Below, one piece after another: positions 1-8,840 of a stretch of 64,000 nucleotides of DNA. Under the pieces are notes generated by a model. It saw only the letters and a list, made by a program, of their open reading frames with translations, did no database searches and had not been told where the DNA came from. Where the stretch lies: NCBI RefSeq assembly GCF_003477885.1, contig NZ_QUEE01000009.1, positions 1-64,000 on the forward strand, read 5' to 3'. Each line of letters opens with the position of its first letter. The first letter of the stretch is position 1. The position numbers and the translations under genes were made by a program. This DNA is from Lachnotalea sp. AF33-28 (GTDB taxonomy: Bacteria; Bacillota; Clostridia; Lachnospirales; Lachnospiraceae).

Positions 1-1233
1 TCAGTTCATTATAAAAAGCTTAGATTTTTGTCTTGACAACTGAACCACTATAAACCGCTTACCATTAGATGATGCAAATGTATAATTTCCAATGTATAAC
101 CTCTCGTTGTTATACTTTTCAAAAATATGTAAACTAGCGACCAGTTGCTGATACCAATTCAATTGGGTAATATCATAGCCCAACTCATCTTTTATACTTT
201 CCACTTTTAATTTTTCAATAATGCAGTTTAAAAATTCAATATCAACGATCTCTTCTTTATTATCAGCAAAATGCGATTCTATCATTTCTCCAACATACTT
301 TTCAAAAAAATAGCAAGTTTCTAAAAGAATAAATTGATAACATGCATAGATTATGTATCGCGTTTCCCTATAATTAATATTTCTCTCTAACTTAATAAGT
401 TCTTTCAATTGTTCATCATCCCACATATTAAACGCGCTTGAAAAAACTTTTATTCCTACGTTAAATGACCCGTATATATCAGATAACTCATGCCTTAATT
501 TAGATGGTATATATCGCATTGACATTACAAGTAAACGGATTTGATAAAGAGCCACTCTTTCAATAATATTTTCTTCCATCCTTTTTTCATATGATTTAAT
601 AAGAACTAACGTTTTGTTTTCATCTAATTCAGCTCCATATGATATTTCTGGATTTAAAGACAATTGTACTATTTTTTTTGCAAAATTATATTCAATTATA
701 TTGTCGCTTTTATTCTTATTAAATAATGCTAATCCATAAAAATCTCTCCATTCAAAATTATTAGCAATAAATATACAAGATAAATCGAACTCACTGTCAT
801 GAGATGAGTGATTGTTATAACGTGTATTAATAAGCTTAACAGCCAATTTCTTATCGCCAATAAACTTTAATTTCCTGTTTAGGTAATAATACACTGTTAT
901 AGATCCATCAGCTTCCTCAAATATCTTTATATACTCTTTCTCCCTACCAGCATAATGTATATGACTACTTTCTTCAGCTAGCATACTTAATACTGTTGAT
1001 TTACCTGCTCCATTTTCTCCAACAATAGCAATAACATCATTAATGTTTTTTCCATAAAAACACTCTATTTCTGAATCCCTTTTTTGTATATATATCTGTC
1101 CTTTTTCAAATAGAAATTCTACTATATAACAAGATAATAATGTAAAACCATCATTAAATTCAAAATCATTTCGGCTTCTGCCATATATATTCGCTTTATG
1201 ACAGTCTTTAGACCAGAAATAGATTAACTTCAT
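1..1233 (-). CDS. AAA-family ATPase, lacking the C-terminal ATPase half
   Basis: The 410-residue protein carries a clear Walker A motif, GENGAGKST, near residue 76, as in SMC/RecF-like and OLD-type AAA ATPases. I chose the start at 1233 because AGGAGA precedes that ATG; an in-frame ATG at 1341 lies inside the promoter. The stop codon is the first three bases of the window. No ABC signature (SGGE-like) and no Walker B motif is visible, although proteins of this architecture normally have both in a C-terminal lobe. The gene is therefore probably truncated or frameshifted at the window edge. The middle region is helical and gives no further family clue. The DNA is much richer in A+T than the following 60 kb, which suggests horizontal acquisition. 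Such ATPases often belong to defence systems, but no partner is visible. The ATPase assignment is firm; the role is unknown. Confidence 0.7.
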   Translation of the reverse strand: MKLIYFWSKDCHKANIYGRSRNDFEFNDGFTLLSCYIVEFLFEKGQIYIQKRDSEIECFYGKNINDVIAIVGENGAGKSTVLSMLAEESSHIHYAGREKEYIKIFEEADGSITVYYYLNRKLKFIGDKKLAVKLINTRYNNHSSHDSEFDLSCIFIANNFEWRDFYGLALFNKNKSDNIIEYNFAKKIVQLSLNPEISYGAELDENKTLVLIKSYEKRMEENIIERVALYQIRLLVMSMRYIPSKLRHELSDIYGSFNVGIKVFSSAFNMWDDEQLKELIKLERNINYRETRYIIYACYQFILLETCYFFEKYVGEMIESHFADNKEEIVDIEFLNCIIEKLKVESIKDELGYDITQLNWYQQLVASLHIFEKYNNERLYIGNYTFASSNGKRFIVVQLSRQKSKLFIMN

Positions 1234-1312
1234 TGTATTTTCTCCTCTCTTATTAGAAATGAGAGACCAATAAAAGAATAAATTATAAAAATAACAATCC
1301 GTGTTAATATAG

Positions 1313-1341
1313 ATTATATCATCTTCAGCTAAATCTGTCAT
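1313..1341 (-). promoter_or_regulatory. sigma-A promoter of the AAA ATPase gene
   Basis: On the minus strand ATGACA (1336-1341) and TATAAT (1313-1318) are separated by 17 bases. The predicted transcript starts about 70 bases before the ATG at 1233. One mismatch in the -35 box and none in the -10 box make this convincing by sequence alone. Confidence 0.6.
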
Positions 1342-1382
1342 TCTGCTTAGCTGAATTATTTCCGCATTAATTAAAATAAAAA

Positions 1383-1415
1383 AAAGCTATTGCCACAGCA
1401 CAATAGCCTTCTTTT
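1383..1415. terminator. short hairpin between A and T runs
   Basis: GCTATTG (1386-1392) pairs with CAATAGC (1401-1407), flanked by an A run on the left and TTCTTTTT on the right. The symmetry would let it end transcripts in either direction. It lies upstream of the ATPase promoter and downstream of the MFS gene, so its likely job is to stop minus-strand read-through. Confidence 0.6.
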
Positions 1416-1443
1416 TATCTATACCACATGAAATTAAGCAGGT

Positions 1444-1664
1444 TTAAAGACTTAAATACCTATAATTTTTATTCACCCTGATCACGCTGTCGCCTTTGAT
1501 CAGTGTGAATCCACCGCCAGCTAGTTCTCGCATATATCCAGCTCCAGATACCCTCTGTGGCGTTGAAATATTCACCGGAGCTGGGACTTATAAACAGCAG
1601 GGCAAAGTCCGCTTCCGTCGGTGCTTAATAAAGAATCCCGCCTTCATTTTCCTTGGCAGCGGCA
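1444..1664 (-). other. unassigned stretch with possible decayed coding sequence
   Basis: This gap between the MFS stop and the terminator holds no intact gene. A minus-strand reading frame ending at 1444 gives a short peptide with GGGFTLIKGDSVIRVNK in it, faintly like the C-terminal end of a LytTR DNA-binding domain. A frame change is needed to continue upstream. I regard it as a possible gene remnant only. Confidence 0.2.
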
Positions 1665-2930
1665 TTAACACCCTGTCACCGATTTCTGCTGTTCGCGGAA
1701 ACGCTTCCACGGACCTGCAGCCCTTACGCACAGCAGCGTTCCGACCAGCGCCGCACCGCACCAGAACAGTATGACGGCGGGCCATCCGGCAGTTTGAGCG
1801 ATCAGCGCGCTCCCGCTTCCTGACAGAGCGCTTCCCACATAGGTACAGGAGTTAAACAGGCCGGAAATAAAGCTCACGCGCCCGTTTTTTCCGAAGTAAC
1901 GCGGAAGCATGCTCGCCAGAATCACATTGACACCGTACATACATCCCGTGATGACCGCCGATAAAAATACCGACAGCACCGGGTTGGCTGAAAACATCAG
2001 CAAAAGCAGCAGAGCGCTCAGACAGGAAGGCAAAAACAGACTTCCTGCACATAGCAGCTCATTTTTTATGAGCCTGCGGTTGAGCTGCAGGGTCAACTGC
2101 AGACAGCAGATACCGAATATAGGCAGTATAATGCCGGATAATACCGATACGGCACTGCCCAGATGGAAGGTATCCGACAGATAAGAAGGCATCCAGGTGG
2201 TGACACCGTCCCGGAGGATCCCCTGCATGACGATGGCAACCATAATCATGCCTATGAGAAGGAAGGGCGTATGGCTTCGGGCCCCCTCTTTGTTTTGAAG
2301 GTTCCCCTCCCCAGCGGGCAGCCCGCTGGTATGATTCGCAACAAACTTGCGCAGACGTTTTTCCGCCGCTCCGACTCCCATAAACCAGATGACCGAAAAC
2401 ACCAAGGCTGTGGCAGCGCACAGGAAAAACAGGCTTCTCCAGCTTCCGCGTGATATACAAAGCGGCGCCAGAAGATAAACGGCAATGGTGCCGACAGAAG
2501 AACCGCAGGTCACCTGTACACAGCTCTTCTTATACTGATCTTCGTCCAGATAGGTGGACATCAGCCTGACTAACGGCGGCCAGATCAGGGCCTGTGCGAA
2601 CCCGTTTACGCACCAGAAGCACAGGACAAACCCCGGATATGTAAAAAGCGGTACGGCCAGATTCATCGCTGCCGAAAGCAGCAGTCCCATAAGCACCATC
2701 AGCTTCGGACTGATCCGATCTCCCATCCAGCCGCTGATCAACTGCCCGCCCCCATAGGTGATACAGCTGCCGGTCAGTGCGAGGGCTGCGGATACCTTGT
2801 CAAACCCTGCCTCCTTTTCAATCTCCAGCAGGACCGAATTGTAATTGACACGGGTGATGTAGCTTACAAAGTAGCTGATTACACACAGCCAGACAAGCAT
2901 CATGCGAAATTTTTCTTCATTCTTGCTCAT
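1665..2930 (-). CDS. MFS transporter, OPA (organophosphate:phosphate antiporter)-like
   Basis: This 421-residue integral membrane protein has about twelve hydrophobic segments and an N-terminal half of OPA/GlpT style: an RVNYN motif after the first helix, then a WCVNGFAQALIWPPLVRLM block resembling the W-x-NG-x-Q-x-x-GWPP motif of glycerol-phosphate and hexose-phosphate antiporters. It should exchange an organic anion, probably a sugar phosphate or acidic sugar, across the cytoplasmic membrane. It lies just downstream of the carbohydrate operon on the same strand, but a terminator at 2966-3004 separates them and no promoter of its own is obvious, so expression may rely on read-through. A link to uptake of pectin breakdown products is inferred from position only. 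Length is normal for the family. Confidence 0.8.
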   Translation of the reverse strand: MSKNEEKFRMMLVWLCVISYFVSYITRVNYNSVLLEIEKEAGFDKVSAALALTGSCITYGGGQLISGWMGDRISPKLMVLMGLLLSAAMNLAVPLFTYPGFVLCFWCVNGFAQALIWPPLVRLMSTYLDEDQYKKSCVQVTCGSSVGTIAVYLLAPLCISRGSWRSLFFLCAATALVFSVIWFMGVGAAEKRLRKFVANHTSGLPAGEGNLQNKEGARSHTPFLLIGMIMVAIVMQGILRDGVTTWMPSYLSDTFHLGSAVSVLSGIILPIFGICCLQLTLQLNRRLIKNELLCAGSLFLPSCLSALLLLLMFSANPVLSVFLSAVITGCMYGVNVILASMLPRYFGKNGRVSFISGLFNSCTYVGSALSGSGSALIAQTAGWPAVILFWCGAALVGTLLCVRAAGPWKRFREQQKSVTGC

Positions 2931-2965
2931 TCTCTTTATCTCTCTTTTTATTTCCTTCTAAGAAT

Positions 2966-3004
2966 TTAAAAAACACTCCATCCAATCCCGCCTGAATGGA
3001 GTGT
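2966..3004 (-). terminator. rho-independent terminator of the carbohydrate operon
   Basis: On the minus strand ACACTCCAT and ATGGAGTGT form a perfect 9-bp stem (arms 2996-3004 and 2973-2981) followed by a T run. It begins a few bases after the stop codon of the beta-propeller gene and closes the eight-gene operon. Confidence 0.85.
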
Positions 3005-3011
3005 CTTTATG

Positions 3012-4415
3012 TTACATGCCGCAGGTGATATGGCTGCTGCCGTGGTTATAACCGGTTCCCATAAAATGCTGCATCTTCCAGTGATAGCTGTGGGCGAATC
3101 TCTTCTTGCAGTATTCGCTCTCAACCGCGTTTACATCTCCCCAGATGCGGACTTTCCCCTCATCCTGGTAGTATACCATCAGCATCTCTCCCGGCCGATT
3201 CATAATCTTGCCGCTTCTTACCACTCCAGTGCCGCCGGCAAAACCGTGTATCCTGCCTTCCCGGTCCACAACATATCCTCTCTTATCTCCGCCGGTTACA
3301 TAGAACTCATGGTAACCGTCCCCGTCAAAGTCGATGGGCATGGCCTCATGTCCCTTAAATGGGATGGGGGCTTTCAGAGGTTCGCCTGTCACGGCATCAA
3401 AATAAAAATCCTCCGGCTCCGTATCCACAATAGCATTATTGATCACGCGGCGGGTGATGCGCATCGCCATCGCCACCTTCCGGTAATCCGGTTCAATATT
3501 GGCCATCCAGCCGTTGTGCATGTGGCCCACGCTCTCCACCGCAGTCCATGCTCTTTCGCCCTTTTCGTCATAGGTAACGACTCTGGGTTCGCCCTCCTGC
3601 TCGTAATCCTCACGGCAGGTATAGATATATTTCTTTCCGGTCTTATCATCCACAAAAGGAACCACGATATCGGAATGGCCGATATACTTTCCCTTATCCC
3701 CGCAGAACACCTCGTGGCCGTCCTCGAGGCTGATCAGGCGCTCTCCCCAGAACAGCTCATCCACTCCGTCATCGTTGAAATCCAGCACCGGACACAGATG
3801 GCTGGAACGCGCTCCGCCGTCATCATAAGGGATCTTGATGTCCCAAAGCTTCTCCATACCGGCCCCATAGCCTTGCAGATACATGTCTCTGTAAGTTCCC
3901 TGGGCGGTCACCAAAACCGGCTTGCCGTGCACATATCCGCCCGTAATAAAGAAACGGTAAGAATGTGACATGGTATCGTCAATCGTATTGTCCGGCCATT
4001 TCCACTGCCCGGTGGTCTCTCCGGTCAGAGGATTGATGCGTTCCAATACGCGCGCGTTGAGGCTGAACGGAATATTGGGATTTAAGTTGTTCAAAAACCA
4101 GATCTCATCCACTCCGTCCTGATCCAGATCAAAGGATATGAACGGGGCATACCATACGCCCGGAATCACGCCATTTCCCAGATCGCGCTTCCACATAACA
4201 ATCCCATCCATGGTATAGAGCGCCATTTTCAGGGTATCCTTCGGATAGTTAAAAAGTTCCGGCCACGGATCCAGATTTTCCTGTCTCGAATATACAAATA
4301 ACACTGCCTCCGGCCGGTCCTTCCCCAAAGAAACCGGAACCGAACGCACCTGGCCCAGCGACATACCCAGATCAAATTCCTGCAAACATTTAATTTCCAC
4401 CTTATTTTCCTCCAT
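3012..4415 (-). CDS. cytoplasmic FG-GAP/rhamnogalacturonan-lyase-like beta-propeller protein
   Basis: The 467-residue protein has no signal peptide. It contains repeated blades with calcium-type loops: DLDQDGVDEIW near residue 100, DFNDDGVDELFW near 210 and DFDGDGYHEFYV near 365. DxDxDGxxE loops are typical of FG-GAP/VCBS propellers and of the family 11 rhamnogalacturonan lyase fold. It is the last gene of the operon and its ATG overlaps the end of the preceding gene by 14 bases, so the two are translationally coupled and probably act together. Given the GH105 gene in the same operon, a lyase or a sugar-binding role on imported acidic oligosaccharides is plausible, but I cannot name the reaction. 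The absence of a secretion signal places the substrate inside the cell. Confidence 0.55.
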   Translation of the reverse strand: MEENKVEIKCLQEFDLGMSLGQVRSVPVSLGKDRPEAVLFVYSRQENLDPWPELFNYPKDTLKMALYTMDGIVMWKRDLGNGVIPGVWYAPFISFDLDQDGVDEIWFLNNLNPNIPFSLNARVLERINPLTGETTGQWKWPDNTIDDTMSHSYRFFITGGYVHGKPVLVTAQGTYRDMYLQGYGAGMEKLWDIKIPYDDGGARSSHLCPVLDFNDDGVDELFWGERLISLEDGHEVFCGDKGKYIGHSDIVVPFVDDKTGKKYIYTCREDYEQEGEPRVVTYDEKGERAWTAVESVGHMHNGWMANIEPDYRKVAMAMRITRRVINNAIVDTEPEDFYFDAVTGEPLKAPIPFKGHEAMPIDFDGDGYHEFYVTGGDKRGYVVDREGRIHGFAGGTGVVRSGKIMNRPGEMLMVYYQDEGKVRIWGDVNAVESEYCKKRFAHSYHWKMQHFMGTGYNHGSSHITCGM

Positions 4416-6885
4416 TTAACTCAAGTTTACCTGCCACGCTCTGCGGATAATCATGCACTTTCTTTCCGTTCACATACAGTACATTCTTTTCTGTCTCATA
4501 GCGGTCGCCGTTCCCCGTTACGACAACCGTTTTCCCGTCCCCCATGACGATTTCCATTTGCTCCATGTCCCTTAAGAGCTCATCCGCATCCCGGTATTCT
4601 CCGAAGGTCCCCACCTTCAGCACCCAGACATTGTTACGCCCGGGGCTTATGAATTCCCGTCTGCGGCAGGCCCCCTCCGTCTGCATCTTAAGGCCGTTTA
4701 AGGCTCTGATGCCGATAAAGCCTCCGTTCTTCTCAAACGCGGCCGCACTGCTGCCGATTTTATAGCTGTCAAATTCCGAAAGAGGCGCATATGCATGCGT
4801 ATAATCCAGCAGATTCTCCGCACCGATACGGTATTCCAGGATGCTTATATTCCTGTACTGGGCCGCAAACGGAAGACATCCGTTGCCTGCCCAAAAGCCG
4901 GGACGCCCGTTTCCGTATATCTCCGCCTCGCCCGGATGATTTACAAATACCTGGGCGGTGCCGTCAAGCGTCGCCTGGACAATGCTCTCCTGATAGCCAG
5001 GTCCGAAAGGCCGGAAGCCAACGGCCGTGGACAAAAGCGCTCTGGAATTCTTATACAGATACAGGTTTACATACCGGTCAATGCCCTGAGTATTCTGGTG
5101 GATCAGCTCTTCGTCCCCCTTCAGGCCCACATACCGCGCATATTCCGCCGGCGGTTCGTAGTCTTCCACCACGATGGGAACCAATGCCCGGAAATGATCG
5201 TTCATATATCCCGCATTGTAAAACAGGTACAAAAGGGATGGCATTCCGGTGCTGTAGCTCCCCTTCAGCTCTCTTTCATATGTCCTTCCAAAGCTGGTCA
5301 TGATATTGCCCCTATGCTCGTTGACCGCCAGAGAAAACGCCAGCATATCCAGCGCCTTCTTCGATTTCTCATGGAGAGGTGAACCCTTGGGCGTCAAATC
5401 ATAGAGATAACCCAGCCCCATCACATCAATGGGCAGATAAGTGCTGGAATTCCACCCGGTGGCAAAATCCGTAAAAAAGCTTTCAAACCAGGCGTTAAGC
5501 AGTCTCTCCGCCTTTTTGCAGGCTTCCCGCCCTGTCAGGCCGCTGCAGGTAAAGATCCGCTCCGGCATCGACTGTCCCGCGAAATACTGGCTGATATGAA
5601 ACATCAGGGCGTGGTTTTCGCTGAAAAACCACATCACATCGTCCCCCGGCTCATCACACCAGTAGCGGTATCCCGCCATCGCATCTTCCACATCCCGCTT
5701 CAGCTTATCTGAGAAAAGATGGGAAAAACGGACATACATATATACCATGATGATCAGCCGGAAATCCGAACAGTCCCGCCTCTCATTCACCCAGGCCATA
5801 TGATTGGAGAGTATTTTCTCCAGATTGTCCGGCACCTCGCCGTCATGCAAGCGGATCACCGCCCGGTAATCGCTCCCCTCGTCCGTATCCCGTATGATGG
5901 CGCGGATTCTCTGCTTGCGTTCCTCATAGGTGTCCTCATGGTAGGCCATGAACTGCGTATTAAAGGAATAGGTCCCGATCACCTTCCCGATGACCAGCCC
6001 TGACACCGCAACCTCCACCCGGAAGAAATAAAAGCTGGAGGGCACATCATCCGCATGGAACAGATACATCTGCTTCTGCCCGGGCAGGATCTGATAATGC
6101 TTCGGCCCGGTAAACCGGTCCGGAGTGAGCACCATCTGCACCGGCTCCTCTGCAAAGGATTCCAGATTCAGGCAGACAGGCTCGCTTAGATATGCCTCTT
6201 TTTCAAAGTACATGGCGGACAGCGCATGCTCCGCAGCTTTTACGGCATCTGTGTCCACATCCTCCCTGACCGGAATCCGTATCCGCAGTTCCTGCTTTCC
6301 CAGATAACGGAGTCGGTAATGGTAATCCGTATCCCGTTCCGCCAGATCCTCCAGACAGACCGTCAGCTCATTGATCCCTTTCTTAAGGTGCATGGACACT
6401 CTGGTATGCTTCTCTTCATTTCTTGTAAACGGCGTAAAATCCGTCACAAGTTCACCGTTTAACCAGACGGTCACGGCGCCGCAGGTGGAAACCTCTGCTT
6501 CCGCCGTTTCTTCCTGCGGCACATCCAGAAGAGTATAGCCATAGCTTCTTAAATATTTGGGATTCTCATAAAAACCGGAATCGGCTATTCCCGCGTTTCC
6601 GAACGGGAAGTATACCTTCAGCTTCTTTTCCTGTCCGAAGGATTCCACCTCATCCCCGTCAAGCAGGCCGCCAAACTCCATAAAAGGCGGGATATTTCCC
6701 ATGCGCCCCTGAATGACTTTTGCTCTGTATGGATTGTCATGAATGGAACTGCCCTTGATCAGCCACTCATTGACCCTCCCCTCAAACGCCGTTTTCTGAA
6801 ACGGGCTGTCCTTCAAAAATACACCTGCCGTCAGGAAACGGTTGACAAACCCGCCTGAAAATAATCCGTATTCCAAGTAATTCAT
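4402..6885 (-). CDS. large cytoplasmic protein with beta-sandwich and alpha/alpha-toroid regions, probable glycan-active enzyme
   Basis: I do not recognise the 827-residue family with certainty. Residues about 90-210 look like a jelly-roll carbohydrate-binding module (VTVWLNGELV followed by MHLKKGINELTVCLED). Residues about 330-640 are helical with a WFFSENHALMFHISQYFAGQ stretch, reminiscent of heparinase-type or other alpha/alpha-toroid polysaccharide enzymes. The remaining C-terminal part is beta-rich, as in lyase or hydrolase toroid proteins with a trailing beta-sheet domain. There is no signal peptide, so it should act on imported oligosaccharides. It follows the PHP gene by 12 bases and overlaps the propeller gene by 14, which marks a dedicated pair. 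Assignment to a carbohydrate-active family is an inference from architecture and neighbours. Confidence 0.45.
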   Translation of the reverse strand: MNYLEYGLFSGGFVNRFLTAGVFLKDSPFQKTAFEGRVNEWLIKGSSIHDNPYRAKVIQGRMGNIPPFMEFGGLLDGDEVESFGQEKKLKVYFPFGNAGIADSGFYENPKYLRSYGYTLLDVPQEETAEAEVSTCGAVTVWLNGELVTDFTPFTRNEEKHTRVSMHLKKGINELTVCLEDLAERDTDYHYRLRYLGKQELRIRIPVREDVDTDAVKAAEHALSAMYFEKEAYLSEPVCLNLESFAEEPVQMVLTPDRFTGPKHYQILPGQKQMYLFHADDVPSSFYFFRVEVAVSGLVIGKVIGTYSFNTQFMAYHEDTYEERKQRIRAIIRDTDEGSDYRAVIRLHDGEVPDNLEKILSNHMAWVNERRDCSDFRLIIMVYMYVRFSHLFSDKLKRDVEDAMAGYRYWCDEPGDDVMWFFSENHALMFHISQYFAGQSMPERIFTCSGLTGREACKKAERLLNAWFESFFTDFATGWNSSTYLPIDVMGLGYLYDLTPKGSPLHEKSKKALDMLAFSLAVNEHRGNIMTSFGRTYERELKGSYSTGMPSLLYLFYNAGYMNDHFRALVPIVVEDYEPPAEYARYVGLKGDEELIHQNTQGIDRYVNLYLYKNSRALLSTAVGFRPFGPGYQESIVQATLDGTAQVFVNHPGEAEIYGNGRPGFWAGNGCLPFAAQYRNISILEYRIGAENLLDYTHAYAPLSEFDSYKIGSSAAAFEKNGGFIGIRALNGLKMQTEGACRRREFISPGRNNVWVLKVGTFGEYRDADELLRDMEQMEIVMGDGKTVVVTGNGDRYETEKNVLYVNGKKVHDYPQSVAGKLELNGGK

Positions 6886-6897
6886 AAAATCCCCCGA

Positions 6898-7836
6898 TCA
6901 GTCAAAAAAGATTGGATTGGAATATGCAGAACGGCCAGCCGCGTCCATACACTCCGCACGAATCAATTTCTCATCGCCTTTCAGCTTCGTCACAAACTCA
7001 GTGACATGTCTTCCCAGCTTGCGCTGATACTGTCTTCTCTCACCGTTGATATAGATGCGCACACAGGGAGAGCATACAACATGAACATAGTCATCCTCTA
7101 CGTAAAATTCATAGATGGAAGGGCCTGTGGAGGTATAAAAACTTCCCGCCTTCATCGCTTCTATAATCGCCTGGGGCGAACGGTCAGCCGCCTTTACCAC
7201 GGTAAAGCCTCCAAAGGAATCGCAGTAGAGCGAATCCACATCGCCGTCAGCGGGGCTGTGCCCGTTGTGGTTATCATCGCTGCCGCCGTTCCAGAGCTTG
7301 CAGCCCCTAAGCAGCATCTCAGTCCAGAAAACACTGCCGTCGCCCATGTTTTCCAGCCACTCTGTGGCATAGTTGATGATTTCCACCGCATGATACGGGT
7401 TCTCATCTTCCACCTCTGGGCTAGTGAGCAGAGACCAGTGCGGGTGGTTCAGCATGACATAGCAGCCTTTTTCACGCAGCCTGTAGCACAGGTCCAGTGA
7501 TACCTTGCCGGTTCTTTCAGGCAGAGTCATCTTCTGTCCCGGCTCAATCCCGTCTATTTTGTCCGCCCACAGGAAATTCACATGAATATCCTTGTCATTG
7601 CCCGCATTTCCCCAAAGCTCAAAGCCCTGAATCATGGTAAATGTATCGTCCGTCAGCATACGGGTATCCGTATAGGTATCATGATCGGTAACCGCCAGGA
7701 AATCGTAGCCGTGCCTTTTGTACGCTTCTTTCATTTCCTCAGGCGTCCAGTGCCCATCTGAAAATACAGTATGGCTGTGAATATTTCCTTTTAACCAGAC
7801 CGCATTTTCATCCTCCAAGAAAATTGACTTTTTCAT
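6898..7836 (-). CDS. PHP-domain metallohydrolase, CehA/McbA type (copy 1)
   Basis: The 312-residue protein opens with NIHSHTVFSDG and then AVTDHDTY, the HxH and DHD metal-ligand motifs of the PHP superfamily. Further ligands are suggested by LNHPHW and by a GGSDDNHNG block. PHP proteins are metal-dependent phosphoesterases or related hydrolases; CehA is a PHP esterase. The C-terminal 70 residues form a beta-rich extension. A paralogue lies 53 bases upstream, so the pair arose by tandem duplication. Being inside a rhamnogalacturonan-type operon suggests a role in removing an ester or phosphate decoration, but the substrate is unknown. No signal peptide is present. Confidence 0.75.
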   Translation of the reverse strand: MKKSIFLEDENAVWLKGNIHSHTVFSDGHWTPEEMKEAYKRHGYDFLAVTDHDTYTDTRMLTDDTFTMIQGFELWGNAGNDKDIHVNFLWADKIDGIEPGQKMTLPERTGKVSLDLCYRLREKGCYVMLNHPHWSLLTSPEVEDENPYHAVEIINYATEWLENMGDGSVFWTEMLLRGCKLWNGGSDDNHNGHSPADGDVDSLYCDSFGGFTVVKAADRSPQAIIEAMKAGSFYTSTGPSIYEFYVEDDYVHVVCSPCVRIYINGERRQYQRKLGRHVTEFVTKLKGDEKLIRAECMDAAGRSAYSNPIFFD

Positions 7837-7889
7837 AATTTGGCATCCTCCATGCTCTTCGCCTTAATGCATATCTAAACGTTTCCAGC

Positions 7890-8822
7890 CTACAGGAAAA
7901 TAGGATTGGAATACGCAATGCGTCCATACTTATCCACACACTGGACGCGCACATACTCTTCGTTTCCCTTTAAGGGAATCTGGCCTTCCATCAGATCCAC
8001 GCCCAGAGCGCGCATCACTTTTCCATGGTTTCCGCTAAGGCAGATGCGCTCACAGGGGGAACATTTCACCGAGGCCACGCCGTCTTCCACGTAAAAGTCA
8101 TGGATTTCGGGACCCATGCTGGCATAGAAGCTTCCGGTCTCGATGGCTTCAATAATGGATTCCTGGGTGAAGGCCTTTGCCTTTACCACTATGAATCCGC
8201 CAAAGGAATCGTTTTCGATCAGGTGGAACGGCCATCCGTCGCGGTGGACATAACCGTTGTGGCTGTCATCCGTAGCCAATCCCCAGAATCTTTTGCCCTT
8301 TTTTAAAAGAGCGTCCCACTCTCTGGCATCGTCTCCCAGCAGATCCAGCCACTCGCTGGCATGATTGTATACCTCCATACAGGTAATGCCCGGAAGGTCA
8401 ATGATCTCATCCCATTCCAGCGCAGACCAGTAAGGGTGGTTCAGCACCAGTATATTGTTGTCGGCGTGTCTGCGCAGAAACTCAAGACTCTCTTCCGCTG
8501 TTTTGATATCGAACATCTCATCCTGTTCAAAATCATACTGATCGTTTTTACAGAGCACGTTTACATGCATCACCTTTTCCGGCGATTTGGGATTGCGAAG
8601 GCTGGCCTCAAAACCGGGCATCATCAGAAACTTATCCTTCTCGTTCAGCTCCGGATAAGCGGTAAATATGTTGTGATCGGAAAAGCAGAGGAACTGGTAT
8701 CCTCTCTCCTTATACGCCTGGGCTACCCGCTCCGGCGGCAGTTCGCCGTCGGAGTTGGTAGTATGCGTATGAAGGTTACCTTTCAGCCATATGCCATCCT
8801 CAATAAAATTGGTAAACTTCAT
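7890..8822 (-). CDS. PHP-domain metallohydrolase, CehA/McbA type (copy 2)
   Basis: This 310-residue paralogue of the next gene downstream shows NLHTHTTNSDG, CFSDHNIF, LNHPYWS and a LATDDSHNG block, so the metal-binding positions of the PHP fold are retained. The ligand after the aspartate in the second motif is asparagine (DHN) where the sister copy has aspartate (DHD), which may indicate a changed metal site or substrate. The beta-rich C-terminal segment ending in IAYSNPIF is shared with copy 1. It starts 18 bases after the solute-binding protein gene and is cytoplasmic by sequence. Retention of two diverged copies implies different substrates or a heteromeric enzyme. Confidence 0.75.
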   Translation of the reverse strand: MKFTNFIEDGIWLKGNLHTHTTNSDGELPPERVAQAYKERGYQFLCFSDHNIFTAYPELNEKDKFLMMPGFEASLRNPKSPEKVMHVNVLCKNDQYDFEQDEMFDIKTAEESLEFLRRHADNNILVLNHPYWSALEWDEIIDLPGITCMEVYNHASEWLDLLGDDAREWDALLKKGKRFWGLATDDSHNGYVHRDGWPFHLIENDSFGGFIVVKAKAFTQESIIEAIETGSFYASMGPEIHDFYVEDGVASVKCSPCERICLSGNHGKVMRALGVDLMEGQIPLKGNEEYVRVQCVDKYGRIAYSNPIFL

Positions 8823-8840
8823 AACAGTCTCCCCTATGAA

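Noticed and set aside
1444..1664. LytTR-type response regulator
   Set aside because: Only about 30 residues bear a faint likeness to a LytTR end and the frame is broken; not enough for a gene call.
3009..3968. 319-codon open frame on the plus strand
   Set aside because: It lies entirely antisense to the beta-propeller gene, has no ribosome site and its product shows no domain; the minus-strand gene has clear repeated DxDxDG motifs.
4795..5382. 195-codon plus-strand frame
   Set aside because: Antisense to the 827-residue toroid protein gene, no ribosome site and no domain; typical shadow frame.
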